Origin: Dokdonella koreensis DS-123
Lineage (GTDB): Bacteria > Pseudomonadota > Gammaproteobacteria > Xanthomonadales > Rhodanobacteraceae
Length of the DNA: 64,000 nt
Assembly: GCF_001632775.1 (NCBI RefSeq)
Contig: NZ_CP015249.1
Span: 2,522,686-2,586,685, forward strand
Direction of reading: 5' to 3'
Of this stretch, positions 54,068-62,763 are shown piece after piece; the stretch's first letter is position 1; every line of letters starts with the position of its first letter. The notes beneath the pieces were generated by a model. It was not told where the DNA came from, made no database searches, and saw nothing but the letters and a program-made list of their open reading frames with translations. Both the position numbers and the translations under genes were made by a program.

Positions 54068-55993
54068 CTACAGGTCGCGGACCGGGCGAAAGCCGATCTG
54101 GGCGCTGCGTGAACCGGCGGCCAGGCCGGCCCGCCAGGCCGACCGCACCTGGTCGGGCGCGCTGCCCCAGGAGCCGCCGCGGATCACGCGGTTGCTGCAG
54201 CCGGGATTGACCCAGGCCTGCTGGTCGCGCGGCGCGCGCGTGTAGTTGTCGTGCCAGCAGTCCTCGACCCACTCGGACACGTTGCCGACCATGTCGTGCA
54301 GGCCGAACGCGTTGGCCGGATAGCTGCGTACCGGCGCCGGCCCCCAGTAGCCGTCGCTGTACTCGGCGAACGCGCGGGCCCAGCTGCGCTTCTTCGGCGA
54401 GCGGTCGCCGTCGCCGGTGAAGTTGCCGACCGGCCGGCGCGGATCGCCCTCGCCCCACGGATAGGGCGTGGTGGAACCCGCGCGCAGCGCGTACTCGAAC
54501 TCCGCCTCGCTCGGCAGCCGGTAGCGCTTGCCGGTCTGCTGCGACAGCCAGGCCAGGTAGGTGGTGGCGTCGTTCCACGACACGTTGATCACCGGCAGGT
54601 TGTCGTCGGCGCGGCCGCCGCTGTAGTCGTTCTTCCAGGTCATGCCGCGGCGATCGGCCAGGCGGCCGGTACCCTCGTCGTAGTAGCTGCCGGTGCCGGC
54701 CCGCTCGGCGTCCGTCACGTAGCCGGCGGCATTGACGAAGTCGCGGAACTGGCCGACGGTGACCTCGCTCTGGCCGAAGGCGACGCCGGCGCCGACCTCG
54801 ACCCGGCGCTGCGGCTCCTCGTTGTCGCGATGGCCTTCCTCGTCGGCCGCCGACCCCATCACGAAGCTGCCGGTCGGGATGACGACCAGCGGCGGGCCCT
54901 GCCCAGCGGTGGCCAGGAACGTATCGCGGATCACCTCGCCCGGGCGGAACGAGGCATACAGGCGGGCATTGCGCAGGCGCTGGTTGAAGTCGTCCACGCC
55001 GGGCAGGTCGGGACTGATCGCCAGCGCGCGCTCGAGCAGGTCCTCGGCCAGGTCCGCATTGCCCGCATCCAGCGCGGAGCCGGCCTGGGCCAGCACGCTC
55101 TCGGCCTGCTGGTGGCGCAGGCCCTCGATGCGGGCGCGCGTGTCCTGCTGCTCCTGCGAGCCGGGCCGCACCGCGACCGCGTCGGCCAGGATCCGGTCGG
55201 CGCCGGCGAAGTCGTCCTGCGCGGCGGCCGCCAGCGCCTGGTCGAGGAAGCCGCGCTCGATCTGCGCCAGTCCCTGGTCGACCAGCGCATTGTCCGGGTC
55301 GAGCGCCAGCGCCTGGCGGTAGACCGCCAGCGCGGTGTCCTCGCCCTCGCCGACCGCCTTGCCGGCCTTGAGCAGGTCGGCCGCGCGCGCCAGCAACGGC
55401 ATCACCTGGTTGAGCACGCGCAGCCGCGCCTCGAGCTGGGACAATTCCGAATCGGCATGCGGGAGATCGGCGAACGCGGCGACGAAGCGGCGCGCCTCGG
55501 CGTTCTCGCCGCGTTCCATCGCCGCGATGGCCCAGTCGCGGATCGCGCCGCCGATGCGTTTGAGCGCCAGCTCGGCTTCGGCATTGCCGGCGTCCTGGGC
55601 GAGCACCTCGCGATACAGCGCGACGGCACTGCCGTCGGCCGGCTCGATCAGGCGGCCCTGGGCCTCGGCGCTGCGGGCACGCTTGAGCAAGGCGGCGACC
55701 GCCTCGGTGACCGGTGCCGGCGGCCCCATCGCGACCGCCTCGGCGAGGAGGGTCTGCGCGGCCCCGTCGGCCGACGGCGCGGCCGGTTCGGCCTCGGTCG
55801 GCGGGCGCTGCTCGGCGATCCACGGCGCGATCGCCGGGCTGGCCGGTTGCGAGGCGGTCGGCTGCTGCTGCACCTGCGGTGCCGGGTGGAAGACGCCGGG
55901 GAAGAAGCGATAGGTCAGCGCGAAGGCCAGCAGGGCGATGCCGGCGACACCGCCGAGGACGGCTTGCTTGCTGACGCTTTCGGTACCGGGCAT
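54068..55993 (-). CDS. SUMF1/FGE-domain protein with TPR-like region, membrane anchored
   Basis: A 641-residue protein with one N-terminal helix (AVLGGVAGIALLAFALTYRFF), a Pro/Gln/Ala linker, helical TPR-like repeats (~90-340, YREVLAQDAGNAEAELALKR, YRQALALDPDNALVDQGLAQ) and a C-terminal formylglycine-generating-enzyme-like domain (~370-641). Hallmarks are IPTGSFVMGS, SEVTVGQFRDFV, PVINVSWNDATTYLAWLS, RLPSEAEFEYALRAG and MVGNVSEWVEDCW. The RGGSWGSAPDQVRSAWRAG segment has no Cys where true FGE carries its catalytic pair. So it is probably a non-catalytic or differently acting relative, as in many bacterial SUMF-type proteins. Periplasmic location is inferred. Confidence 0.9.
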   Translation of the reverse strand: MPGTESVSKQAVLGGVAGIALLAFALTYRFFPGVFHPAPQVQQQPTASQPASPAIAPWIAEQRPPTEAEPAAPSADGAAQTLLAEAVAMGPPAPVTEAVAALLKRARSAEAQGRLIEPADGSAVALYREVLAQDAGNAEAELALKRIGGAIRDWAIAAMERGENAEARRFVAAFADLPHADSELSQLEARLRVLNQVMPLLARAADLLKAGKAVGEGEDTALAVYRQALALDPDNALVDQGLAQIERGFLDQALAAAAQDDFAGADRILADAVAVRPGSQEQQDTRARIEGLRHQQAESVLAQAGSALDAGNADLAEDLLERALAISPDLPGVDDFNQRLRNARLYASFRPGEVIRDTFLATAGQGPPLVVIPTGSFVMGSAADEEGHRDNEEPQRRVEVGAGVAFGQSEVTVGQFRDFVNAAGYVTDAERAGTGSYYDEGTGRLADRRGMTWKNDYSGGRADDNLPVINVSWNDATTYLAWLSQQTGKRYRLPSEAEFEYALRAGSTTPYPWGEGDPRRPVGNFTGDGDRSPKKRSWARAFAEYSDGYWGPAPVRSYPANAFGLHDMVGNVSEWVEDCWHDNYTRAPRDQQAWVNPGCSNRVIRGGSWGSAPDQVRSAWRAGLAAGSRSAQIGFRPVRDL

Positions 55994-56289
55994 TGCGTGT
56001 AGGGAACCAGATTCACCGGAGGTGGCGGCGCGGCCCGGCCCGGCGAAGACCGCCGGCGGCCGCGACCGGAACCCGAACGATCATACCGCGCCGAAGCGAA
56101 ACGCACTGCGCGGCACACCCGCTGCGGTGGCGCCGCGACCGCGGTTCCATGGGCCGGCGTGCCCGCCGGCGGCGGCCGATGCCCGGCCGAGGTTGACACC
56201 CGCGGCGGCGTCCGGTACGTCTGCCGGCCGCGCCGCATCGCGCCGTCCCGGGGCTGCGCGGCGCCCTGCCGAAGCCGGAGGTCCGGACC

Positions 56290-56610
56290 ATGATGCACAC
56301 CCGCCGCGCGCACGAACGCGAGCCGGCACCATCGCCGGACGGCAGCTATCGCGCCGTCACGCTGATCAACCGCGGTCCGCTCGGGATCGTCGTCTGGGCC
56401 GGCGCGCTGGCGCCAGCGGCGGCCGGCAAGGCCGACGAGGACATCGAGGCGGCCGACTATCACAGCCGCATGGCCGTGAGCTTCATGTCCTGGCGCGACG
56501 TGCTCGACTACTTCCAGGCCAGTCCATTCGCACCGTTGATCGAGCGCGCCATGGCGCGAAGCCGGCGCGCCGATGCGGCGGCGCTGCCGCCGGACCGCGA
56601 CGCGGGCTGA
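56290..56610 (+). CDS. Hypothetical protein
   Basis: A 106-residue frame from ATG 56290 (a second ATG follows at once), with GGAG 9 nt upstream. The sequence begins basic and continues RAVTLINRGPLGIVVWAGAL, EDIEAADYHSRMAVSFMSW and DVLDYFQASPFAPLIERAM. It shows no signal peptide or long membrane helix. I recognise no family. It lies between the divergent SUMF-like gene and ku; 296 nt without a supported gene precede it. Confidence 0.5.
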   Translation: MMHTRRAHEREPAPSPDGSYRAVTLINRGPLGIVVWAGALAPAAAGKADEDIEAADYHSRMAVSFMSWRDVLDYFQASPFAPLIERAMARSRRADAAALPPDRDAG

Positions 56611-56777
56611 CCCCTGCGGCGGTTGCGGCCGATTCAGCCCCCGCCTGCTACAGCGTGTTCCGGCACGGGGCGCGTCGCGCCGCCGCCCCGTCCAGGACAC
56701 GCGGTCCGCGCACCTGCGAGCGACGATCGCCGGCGCCTTCGGCCCCTCGGCACCGGGCCATCGAACGAGGAAGTCCC

Positions 56778-57692
56778 ATGGCACGCCCGATCTGGACCGG
56801 AACCCTGTCGTTCGGCCTCTTGAACGTCCCCGTCTCGCTGATGACCGGCGAACGCCGCGTCGACCTGCACTTCCGCATGCTCGATGCGCGCAACAAGAAG
56901 CCGATCCGCTACGAGCGCGTCAATGCGGAGACCGGCGCCGAGGTCCCGTGGAAGGACGTCGTGAAGGCCTTCGAGTACGACAAGGGCAGCTACGTCGTGC
57001 TCGAACCGGAGGACATCAGGTCGGCCGCCCCGGAGAGCCACGAATCGATCGACATCGAGTCGTTCGTCGCGCACGACGCGCTGGCACCGCAGTTCTTCGA
57101 GAAGCCCTACTACCTCGTCCCCGGCAAGAAGGCCGAGAAGGGCTACGTGCTGCTGCGCGAGACGTTGAAGAAGACCGGGCGCATCGGTATCGGGCGCGTG
57201 GTCATCCGCACGCGCGAGTACCTGTGCGCCGTCATCCCGCAGGGCGACGCGATCGTGATGAATCTGCTGCGCTATCCGCAGGAGCTGGTCCCGATCGACG
57301 AGTACGCGTTTCCGGGCGGCAGCCTCGCCGCATTCCGCATCAACAAGGCCGAGATGGCGATGGCCGAACAGCTGATCGAGTCGATGAGCGGCCCGTGGAA
57401 GCCGGAGCACTACAAGGACGAGTTCCGCGAGCGCCTCGGCAAGGTCATCCAGAAGCGGATCAAGAGCAAGGGCGTGATCAAGGCCATCGACGACGAACCG
57501 GAAGCACCCGAGGATGCCGCCACCAACGTGGTCGACTTCATGGCCTTGCTGAAGAAGAGCATCGGCACCAACAAGCGCACGCCGGCCAAGTCGCCGCCGG
57601 CCAGGAAGACCGGACGGCGGACGGCGCCTCGCAAGACCGCTTCCGCCGCGAAGCCGGCGGCGGCGCGCAAGCGAGCCAAGCGCGCCGGCTGA
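56778..57692 (+). CDS. ku: Non-homologous end-joining protein Ku
   Basis: A 304-residue bacterial Ku. The start MARPIWTGTLSFGLLNVPV is the canonical Ku N-terminus. The core continues with YERVNAETGAEVPWKDVVKAFE, YYLVPGKKAEKGYVLLRETL and RIGIGRVVIRTREYLCAV, and a helical TNVVDFMALLKKSI segment. A long Lys/Arg/Ala-Pro tail (residues ~265-304) binds DNA in a sequence-independent way. Ku forms the homodimeric ring on double-strand ends and recruits LigD, encoded 580 nt downstream on the same strand. Confidence 0.95.
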   Translation: MARPIWTGTLSFGLLNVPVSLMTGERRVDLHFRMLDARNKKPIRYERVNAETGAEVPWKDVVKAFEYDKGSYVVLEPEDIRSAAPESHESIDIESFVAHDALAPQFFEKPYYLVPGKKAEKGYVLLRETLKKTGRIGIGRVVIRTREYLCAVIPQGDAIVMNLLRYPQELVPIDEYAFPGGSLAAFRINKAEMAMAEQLIESMSGPWKPEHYKDEFRERLGKVIQKRIKSKGVIKAIDDEPEAPEDAATNVVDFMALLKKSIGTNKRTPAKSPPARKTGRRTAPRKTASAAKPAAARKRAKRAG

Positions 57693-57794
57693 GGCCGCGC
57701 CGGACACCGCGCGAACCCTGGCGGGCCGGCCGGAACGGCAGGGTTCAGGCGCGCACTGGTACCAAGGCACTCCGATCATTTCCAGGACGTGGCC

Positions 57795-58037
57795 ATGCCC
57801 CGCAGGGTGATACATCTGGTCCACCTCGACGCCGACGACCGCTGGCACCTGCAGGAGACCTCGGGCTACTCGATCGGCGCGTTTCCGTCCCGCGAACAGG
57901 CCCTGCAGCAGGGCCGCCAGCTCGGCAGCACGATCCAGCACGACGGCGGCCTGGCGCAGCTGGTGGTGCACCGGCTGGACGGCTCGATCGAGACGCGGCA
58001 CAGCTACGGCGAGGACCCGCGCCACCGCGTGGGCTAG
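57795..58037 (+). CDS. DUF2188-like small protein
   Basis: An 80-residue protein. The ATG at 57795 has AGGA 7 nt before; an in-frame GTG at 57789 is less well placed. The sequence RRVIHLVHLDADDRWHLQET, then ALQQGRQLGSTIQHDGG and LAQLVVHRLDGSIETRHSYG, has the DUF2188 pattern of two strand-helix units ending in H-x-x-[D/N]-G-x-I. It lies between ku and ligD. Its TAG stop is the left end of inverted-repeat element 3. A role in end joining is suggested only by position. Confidence 0.75.
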   Translation: MPRRVIHLVHLDADDRWHLQETSGYSIGAFPSREQALQQGRQLGSTIQHDGGLAQLVVHRLDGSIETRHSYGEDPRHRVG

Positions 58038-58269
58038 AGCGTGCCATGGACGTTGAGTTGAGCGCGAAGGCCCCTGGCGCGGTGATCCAGCAAGGCGCAG
58101 CCCACCGGTCAGACTGGCCGTCTGGCCAAGGGCTGCAACGCCGCTGGGCGCCGCGCCAGGGGCCTTCCCGAAGGATTGAGCCGCCGCGCCGCCCCGACCG
58201 CGTTGCCCGCCTTGCCGGGACGACGCGGCGGCTCAACGCAGCTCACCTCAACGTCCATAACGCGCTCTA
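58035..58269. mobile_element. TA-flanked inverted-repeat element 3 (MITE-like)
   Basis: 21-bp terminal repeats (58037-58057 and 58247-58267, left end GAGCGTGCCATGGACG) with three mismatches, bounded by TA. The interior is closely related to element 2, including the AAGGCCCCTGG/CCAGGGGCCTT stem, but ~36 nt shorter. Its left TA is part of the TAG stop of the DUF2188-like gene and it ends 4 nt before the ligD ATG. No transposase is present. Confidence 0.78.
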
Positions 58270-58273
58270 AGCC

Positions 58274-60763
58274 ATGGGGCTGGCCGCCTACCGCCGCAAG
58301 CGCGATTTCGCCGCCACGCCCGAGCCGGCCGGGGCGGGCGGCACCCGGTCCGGGGCACGCCGCTTCGTGGTCCAGCTGCATCACGCGTCCCACCGCCACT
58401 ACGACTTCCGCCTCGAACTGGACGGCGTGCTCAAGAGCTGGGCGGTGCCGAAAGGGCCGAGCCTGGACCCGGCGTCCAAGCGACTGGCGGTGGAAGTGGA
58501 AGACCACCCGATCGCCTATGCCGGCTTCGCAGGCGACATTCCCGAGGGCCACTACGGTGCCGGCCATGTCGAGGTCTTCGACACGGGAACCTGGATGCCT
58601 TCGGGCAGCGCACGCGCCGGCCTGGCGCGCGGCGAGCTGAAATTCACCCTGCACGGCGACGTCCTGCGCGGCTCCTGGGTACTGGTGCGCACGCGCCGGC
58701 AGGGCAAGCGGCAGCACTGGCTGCTGATCAAGCACGACGACGCCTACGCGGGCCCGCGCGAAGCCGACGACTTCGTCGATCCGACCACCGACCGGCCATG
58801 GCCGCCGGCGCGCCGGCGCGTGATCTGGCGCGCACACGCGACGGCGACCACCGCGGCGTCGGCGGCGACCGTGCCCCTCGACCGCCTCGGCACGGCCGAG
58901 ACGATCACCCACGCCCCGTTCGCACCGGAACTGTGCCGGTCCCGTACCAGCGCGCCCACCGGCGATGGCTGGCTGCACGAGGCCAAATGGGACGGCTACC
59001 GCATCCTGGCGACCGTCGTCCGCGGCACGGTGCGCCTGTGGTCGCGCAACGGCCTGGAGTGGACCGGCAAGATCCCCGAGCTCGCCGACGCGGTTCGCCA
59101 CCTGGGCTTCCGCAGCGCACGCCTCGACGGCGAGATGATCGTCCTGCAGGGCGCGCGTGCGAGCTTCAATGCGCTGCAACGACGGCTGGCCGCCGCGTCG
59201 CGCGAGCCGGCCTGCTACATGCTGTTCGACCTGGTCCATGCCGACGGGCGCTCGCTGGCGGGCGTGCCCCTGGTCGAGCGCAAGCGGCACCTGGCCGAAC
59301 GCCTCGCCGCCCGCCCGCACCCGTTGCTGCGCTATTCCGAGCACCAGGTCGGCGCCGGCGCGGCCGTGTTCTCACAGGCACTCGCCGCCGGCCTGGAGGG
59401 CATCGTCAGCAAGCGTGTCGACAGCGGCTACAGCGGCACGCGCAGCGGCGCCTGGGTCAAGGTGAAGGCGCGCCCCTCCGACGAGTTCGCCGTGGTCGGC
59501 TATACCGAGCCGAAAGGCAGCCGTCCCGGCATCGGGGCCCTGCTGCTGGCCGCGCCCGATGAGCGAGGCCGGCTTCACTACGTCGGCCGCGCCGGCACCG
59601 GCTTCGATGCCGGCCAGTTGCGCGACCTGCGCCGGCGCCTGGCGCACTGGCAGGTCGATCGGCCGCCGGCCGGCATCGAGCGGCTGGCACACGCAGATCG
59701 CGCGCTGGCGCACTGGGTCGCGCCGCGCCTGATCGCGGAAGTCGAGTTCCAGGGTTACGGCGGCCACGGCCTGCTGCGCCAGGCGGCCTTCAAGACATTC
59801 CGGGAGGACAAGACAGTGAACGATCTGATCGACCAGGCGCGGTCGCCGGCACGGCGGACCGGCGGCACCCGCGCCGCGCGCCCGTCGCGCAAGCCGGCCG
59901 GCGCCGAGGCAGCGACCCTGACCAGCCCGGAGCGCATCGTGTTCCCCGAAGCCGGACTGACCAAGCGCGAGGTCGCCGACTACTACGCCGCGATCGCGCC
60001 GTGGCTGCTGCCGGAACTGGCCGGCCGGCCCTTGTCGGTGGTGCGCTGCCCGGACGGCATCGCCAAGGCCTGCTTCTTCCAGAAGCACGCCGGTCGCGGC
60101 TGGGGCGCGCACGTCCATACGATCCGGATCCGCGAGAAGGACGGCAGCGACGACTACCTGAGCGTCGACGACGCGGCCGGCTTGCTCGACCTGGTGCAGA
60201 TGAACGTGCTGGAGTTCCATCCGTGGGGATCGCCCGCCGGCGACCCCGATCATGCCAGCCGGATCGTCTTCGACCTCGATCCCGGCGCCTCGGTGGCCTG
60301 GCCCCGCGTCGTCGCCGCGGCCCGCGAGGTCCGGCGGCAGCTGGCGGCGATCGGCCTGGCCTCGTTCGTGCGGACCTCCGGCGGCAAGGGCCTGCACGTG
60401 GTGGTGCCGGTCGATCCGCCGGCCCCCTGGGACGCCGCGCACCGCTTCGCCCAGGGCTTCGCCCGCGCGCTGGCCTCGCTGCATCCGGACGAGCTGGTGG
60501 CCGTCGCCGGCGCGAAGAACCGCAAGGGCAAGATCTTCGTCGACTGGCTGCGCAACGGCCGCGGCGCGACCAGCGTCGCCTCGTACTCGCTGCGCGCGCG
60601 CCCCGCGGCCGGCGTCGCCATGCCGCTGTCCTGGAGCGAGCTGGGCCGCGTTCCCGGCGGCGACGCGTTCACGCTGCGCAGCGCGCTGCAGCGCGTGCGG
60701 CGGCGCCGCAACGATCCCTGGGAGGCGATCGCCGGCACCTCGCAGGCGCTGCCGCCGGTCTGA
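58274..60763 (+). CDS. ligD: ATP-dependent DNA ligase D (phosphoesterase-ligase-polymerase)
   Basis: An 829-residue LigD with three domains. The 3'-phosphoesterase (~30-150) shows RFVVQLHHASHRHYDFRLEL and HYGAGHVEVFDTG. The ATP-dependent ligase (~225-525) has Lys238 in EAKWDGYRI, RLDGEMIV, EGIVSKRVDSGYSGTRSGAW and WVKVKARPSDEFAVVGY. The primase-polymerase (~550-820) shows FDLDPGASVAW and RTSGGKGLHVVVPV. It repairs double-strand breaks with Ku. The ATG at 58274 lies 4 nt beyond element 3, and no purine-rich ribosome-binding site is seen because the leader is the element's right repeat; translation may depend on the element's structure or on read-through. Confidence 0.96.
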   Translation: MGLAAYRRKRDFAATPEPAGAGGTRSGARRFVVQLHHASHRHYDFRLELDGVLKSWAVPKGPSLDPASKRLAVEVEDHPIAYAGFAGDIPEGHYGAGHVEVFDTGTWMPSGSARAGLARGELKFTLHGDVLRGSWVLVRTRRQGKRQHWLLIKHDDAYAGPREADDFVDPTTDRPWPPARRRVIWRAHATATTAASAATVPLDRLGTAETITHAPFAPELCRSRTSAPTGDGWLHEAKWDGYRILATVVRGTVRLWSRNGLEWTGKIPELADAVRHLGFRSARLDGEMIVLQGARASFNALQRRLAAASREPACYMLFDLVHADGRSLAGVPLVERKRHLAERLAARPHPLLRYSEHQVGAGAAVFSQALAAGLEGIVSKRVDSGYSGTRSGAWVKVKARPSDEFAVVGYTEPKGSRPGIGALLLAAPDERGRLHYVGRAGTGFDAGQLRDLRRRLAHWQVDRPPAGIERLAHADRALAHWVAPRLIAEVEFQGYGGHGLLRQAAFKTFREDKTVNDLIDQARSPARRTGGTRAARPSRKPAGAEAATLTSPERIVFPEAGLTKREVADYYAAIAPWLLPELAGRPLSVVRCPDGIAKACFFQKHAGRGWGAHVHTIRIREKDGSDDYLSVDDAAGLLDLVQMNVLEFHPWGSPAGDPDHASRIVFDLDPGASVAWPRVVAAAREVRRQLAAIGLASFVRTSGGKGLHVVVPVDPPAPWDAAHRFAQGFARALASLHPDELVAVAGAKNRKGKIFVDWLRNGRGATSVASYSLRARPAAGVAMPLSWSELGRVPGGDAFTLRSALQRVRRRRNDPWEAIAGTSQALPPV

Positions 60764-60771
60764 GCGAAGAC

Positions 60772-60790
60772 GGCGCCGGCGGGCGGCGCC
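60772..60790. terminator. Short hairpin after ligD
   Basis: GGCGCCG (60772-60778) and CGGCGCC (60784-60790) form a 7-bp stem with a 5-nt loop between the convergent stops of ligD and the 63-residue protein gene. No T-run. Confidence 0.45.
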
Positions 60791-60808
60791 GCTACGGCGT
60801 GCCCCGGC

Positions 60809-61000
60809 CTACGGCTGCGTCGAGGCCTGCAGCGCCGCGGCCAGCCCGGCATCGCCGCTGACGATCGCCGTCCACGGCAGGACGATGCCCTTGCGCTTGC
60901 CCTTCTCGGTGAGCTTCAGGCCGTCCGGATCCACGACGAGCGTATAGGTCGTGCCGCCCACGTCGAGTTCGCGCCGCAACGGTTTGTCGAGCTTGGTCAT
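60809..61000 (-). CDS. Small conserved-looking protein next to ligD
   Basis: A 63-residue protein starting at ATG 61000 with AGGAGG-like GGAGGC about 5 nt upstream. The sequence is basic (TKLDKPLRRELDVGGTTYTL) and continues VVDPDGLKLTEKGKRKGIVL and PWTAIVSGDAGLAAAL. It has two beta-strand pairs and a KGKRKG loop, compatible with a small RNA- or DNA-binding or partner protein. I recall similar small genes near ligD in related bacteria but cannot check. No family name can be given. Confidence 0.65.
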   Translation of the reverse strand: MTKLDKPLRRELDVGGTTYTLVVDPDGLKLTEKGKRKGIVLPWTAIVSGDAGLAAALQASTQP

Positions 61001-61394
61001 GGCTAGCCTCCGATCAGGAGTCCGAACTGTCACCCCGATCGGCCCGCTTTTCAAGCACGCCGCCCGCGCGCGGACGCTGCGGCGCAGCATGAACAGGTCG
61101 TGCACGGGCATCTGCGCCGCCCCGGATGGCACAGATTCGGCAAGTCCTCGGCGCCCGCCCTGTCGATCCCCGGGCGACGAAGAGCACGGGTCATGCCTCC
61201 GAAAAGCACGCTCCATCATCGGGCGGGATGCGGCCGGCGCCAGGCCACGGCCCACCACACCGAGTGGCGGCCCCGGCCCGATTCCCGGATGCGGGGTATG
61301 GCTCCGGCCGGCCGCCGCCGGGCCTCCGGCGCACCTGCGACGCCAGCACACCCGGCTGCATCTTCGGAGGAATCCTTCCCCACGAGGACGCATC
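61001..61394. other. Divergent intergenic region
   Basis: This 394-nt gap between the divergent 63-residue gene and the amidohydrolase gene must hold both promoters. I see no convincing -35/-10 pair, operator or small gene in it. Confidence 0.4.
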
Positions 61395-62696
61395 ATGGAA
61401 CGCCTTCCGCCGCCCGTCGCACCTTTCCGCCGTCCGCCGGGACCACCGGCGCGCTGCGTCGCGGCAGGCCTGCTCCTGCTGCTCGGGTTCTGCCAGGTGG
61501 CGGCCGCGCGAACCGTGGCCTACGCGAACGGCCGCTGGTTCGACGGAGAACGCTTCACGACGGGCACGCGCTATGCGGTCGACGGACGGCTGGTCGCCGC
61601 GCCCCCCGCGTCGGTCGATGCGCGCGTCGATCTGGCGCAGCGCTGGGTCGTGCCGCCGTTCGCCGAGGCGCACAACCACAACCTGCAGAACGCGGCGAAC
61701 CTCGGCCGCTTCCGCGATCTCTACCTGCGCGAAGGCGTCTTCTACGCGGCCATGCTGTGCGGCAACGAAGCGGACAACAAGAGCGTGCGCGACGCGCTGC
61801 GCGCGCGGGGCGACCTGCGCCTGGTGCAGACCGTGTGCGTGTCGAGCCCGGACGGCCACCCGCTCGGCATGGTCATGGCCGACCTGCGCCGCAGCGGCTC
61901 CGACGCCGGGCCGGAGACCGTCCGCGATCGCTTCTATGTCTCATTGGAAACGCGCGAGGACATCGACGCCAAATGGCCGTTGATCCGGGCCGCCCGGCCG
62001 GACTGGATCAAGGCGATCCTGGTCCACTCCGAAGACCCCGCACGGCGGGCCGATCCGAAGACCTTCGGCTACAACGGACTTGCGCCCGAGCTGCTCGCCC
62101 CGCTGGTTGCACGCGCGCATGCGGACGGCCTGCGCGTCGCCGTGCACACCGACTCGGCCGCCGACTTCGAGACCGCGGTACGCGCCGGCGCCGACATCAT
62201 CGCCCACCTGCCCGGCTACGCGATCCGTCCCGGCAAGCAAGCCGGTGACTACCGCCTCGGCGATGCGGCCCTCGCCGAGGCGGCCCGGCGCGGTACCGTG
62301 GTGATCGCCACCGCCAGCATCGCGGCCTTCATCGCCGGGAAAGACGCCGACGCCCTGCGAAAGATCCAGGTCGTCCAGAAGGACAACCTGCGCCGCTTGC
62401 GCGCCGCCGGAGTACCGATCGCCATGGGCAGCGACCGCTTCACCGGCACCTCGCTGGCCGAGTACGACTACCTCGCCGGCTTCGGGCTGTTCACGCCGGC
62501 GGAACTGCTGCGCATGCTGAGCATGGATACGCCGAAACTGCTGTTCCCCAACGAGCGCATCGGCTGCCTGGAGGACGGCTGCCGCGCCGACTTCCTGGTG
62601 CTCGACGCCGATCCGCTGGTCGACGGCCAGGCCGTGCATCGCATCGTCCGCCGTGTCATGGGCGGTGCCGAGCTGCCGCCGCCGGCATCGCCCTAG
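61395..62696 (+). CDS. Exported amidohydrolase-family enzyme
   Basis: A 433-residue metal-dependent hydrolase with a long arginine-rich signal region (residues ~1-38, hydrophobic CVAAGLLLLLGFCQVAAA). Metal motif HxH in PFAEAHNHNLQN; later ligands are in DWIKAILVHSE (Lys/His), RVAVHTDSAAD, IIAHLPGY and the Asp of AMGSDRFTG. The amidohydrolase C-terminal composite block is GCLEDGCRADFLVLDADPL. GAGG precedes the ATG. Such exported members include imidazolonepropionase-like and Xaa-Pro dipeptidase-like enzymes. The substrate is unknown. Confidence 0.88.
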   Translation: MERLPPPVAPFRRPPGPPARCVAAGLLLLLGFCQVAAARTVAYANGRWFDGERFTTGTRYAVDGRLVAAPPASVDARVDLAQRWVVPPFAEAHNHNLQNAANLGRFRDLYLREGVFYAAMLCGNEADNKSVRDALRARGDLRLVQTVCVSSPDGHPLGMVMADLRRSGSDAGPETVRDRFYVSLETREDIDAKWPLIRAARPDWIKAILVHSEDPARRADPKTFGYNGLAPELLAPLVARAHADGLRVAVHTDSAADFETAVRAGADIIAHLPGYAIRPGKQAGDYRLGDAALAEAARRGTVVIATASIAAFIAGKDADALRKIQVVQKDNLRRLRAAGVPIAMGSDRFTGTSLAEYDYLAGFGLFTPAELLRMLSMDTPKLLFPNERIGCLEDGCRADFLVLDADPLVDGQAVHRIVRRVMGGAELPPPASP

Positions 62697-62699
62697 GCG

Positions 62700-62735
62700 G
62701 CGCACGGACGCCTCTGCATTGGACGTCCGCTGCGC
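62700..62735. terminator. Hairpin between convergent genes
   Basis: GCGCACGGACG (62700-62710) pairs with CGTCCGCTGCGC (62724-62735) apart from one bulge. It lies between the amidohydrolase stop (62696) and the stop of the minus-strand repeat protein (62764). Confidence 0.5.
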
Positions 62736-62763
62736 GCGGCGAAGGCGCCGCTGTCGCGATGCT

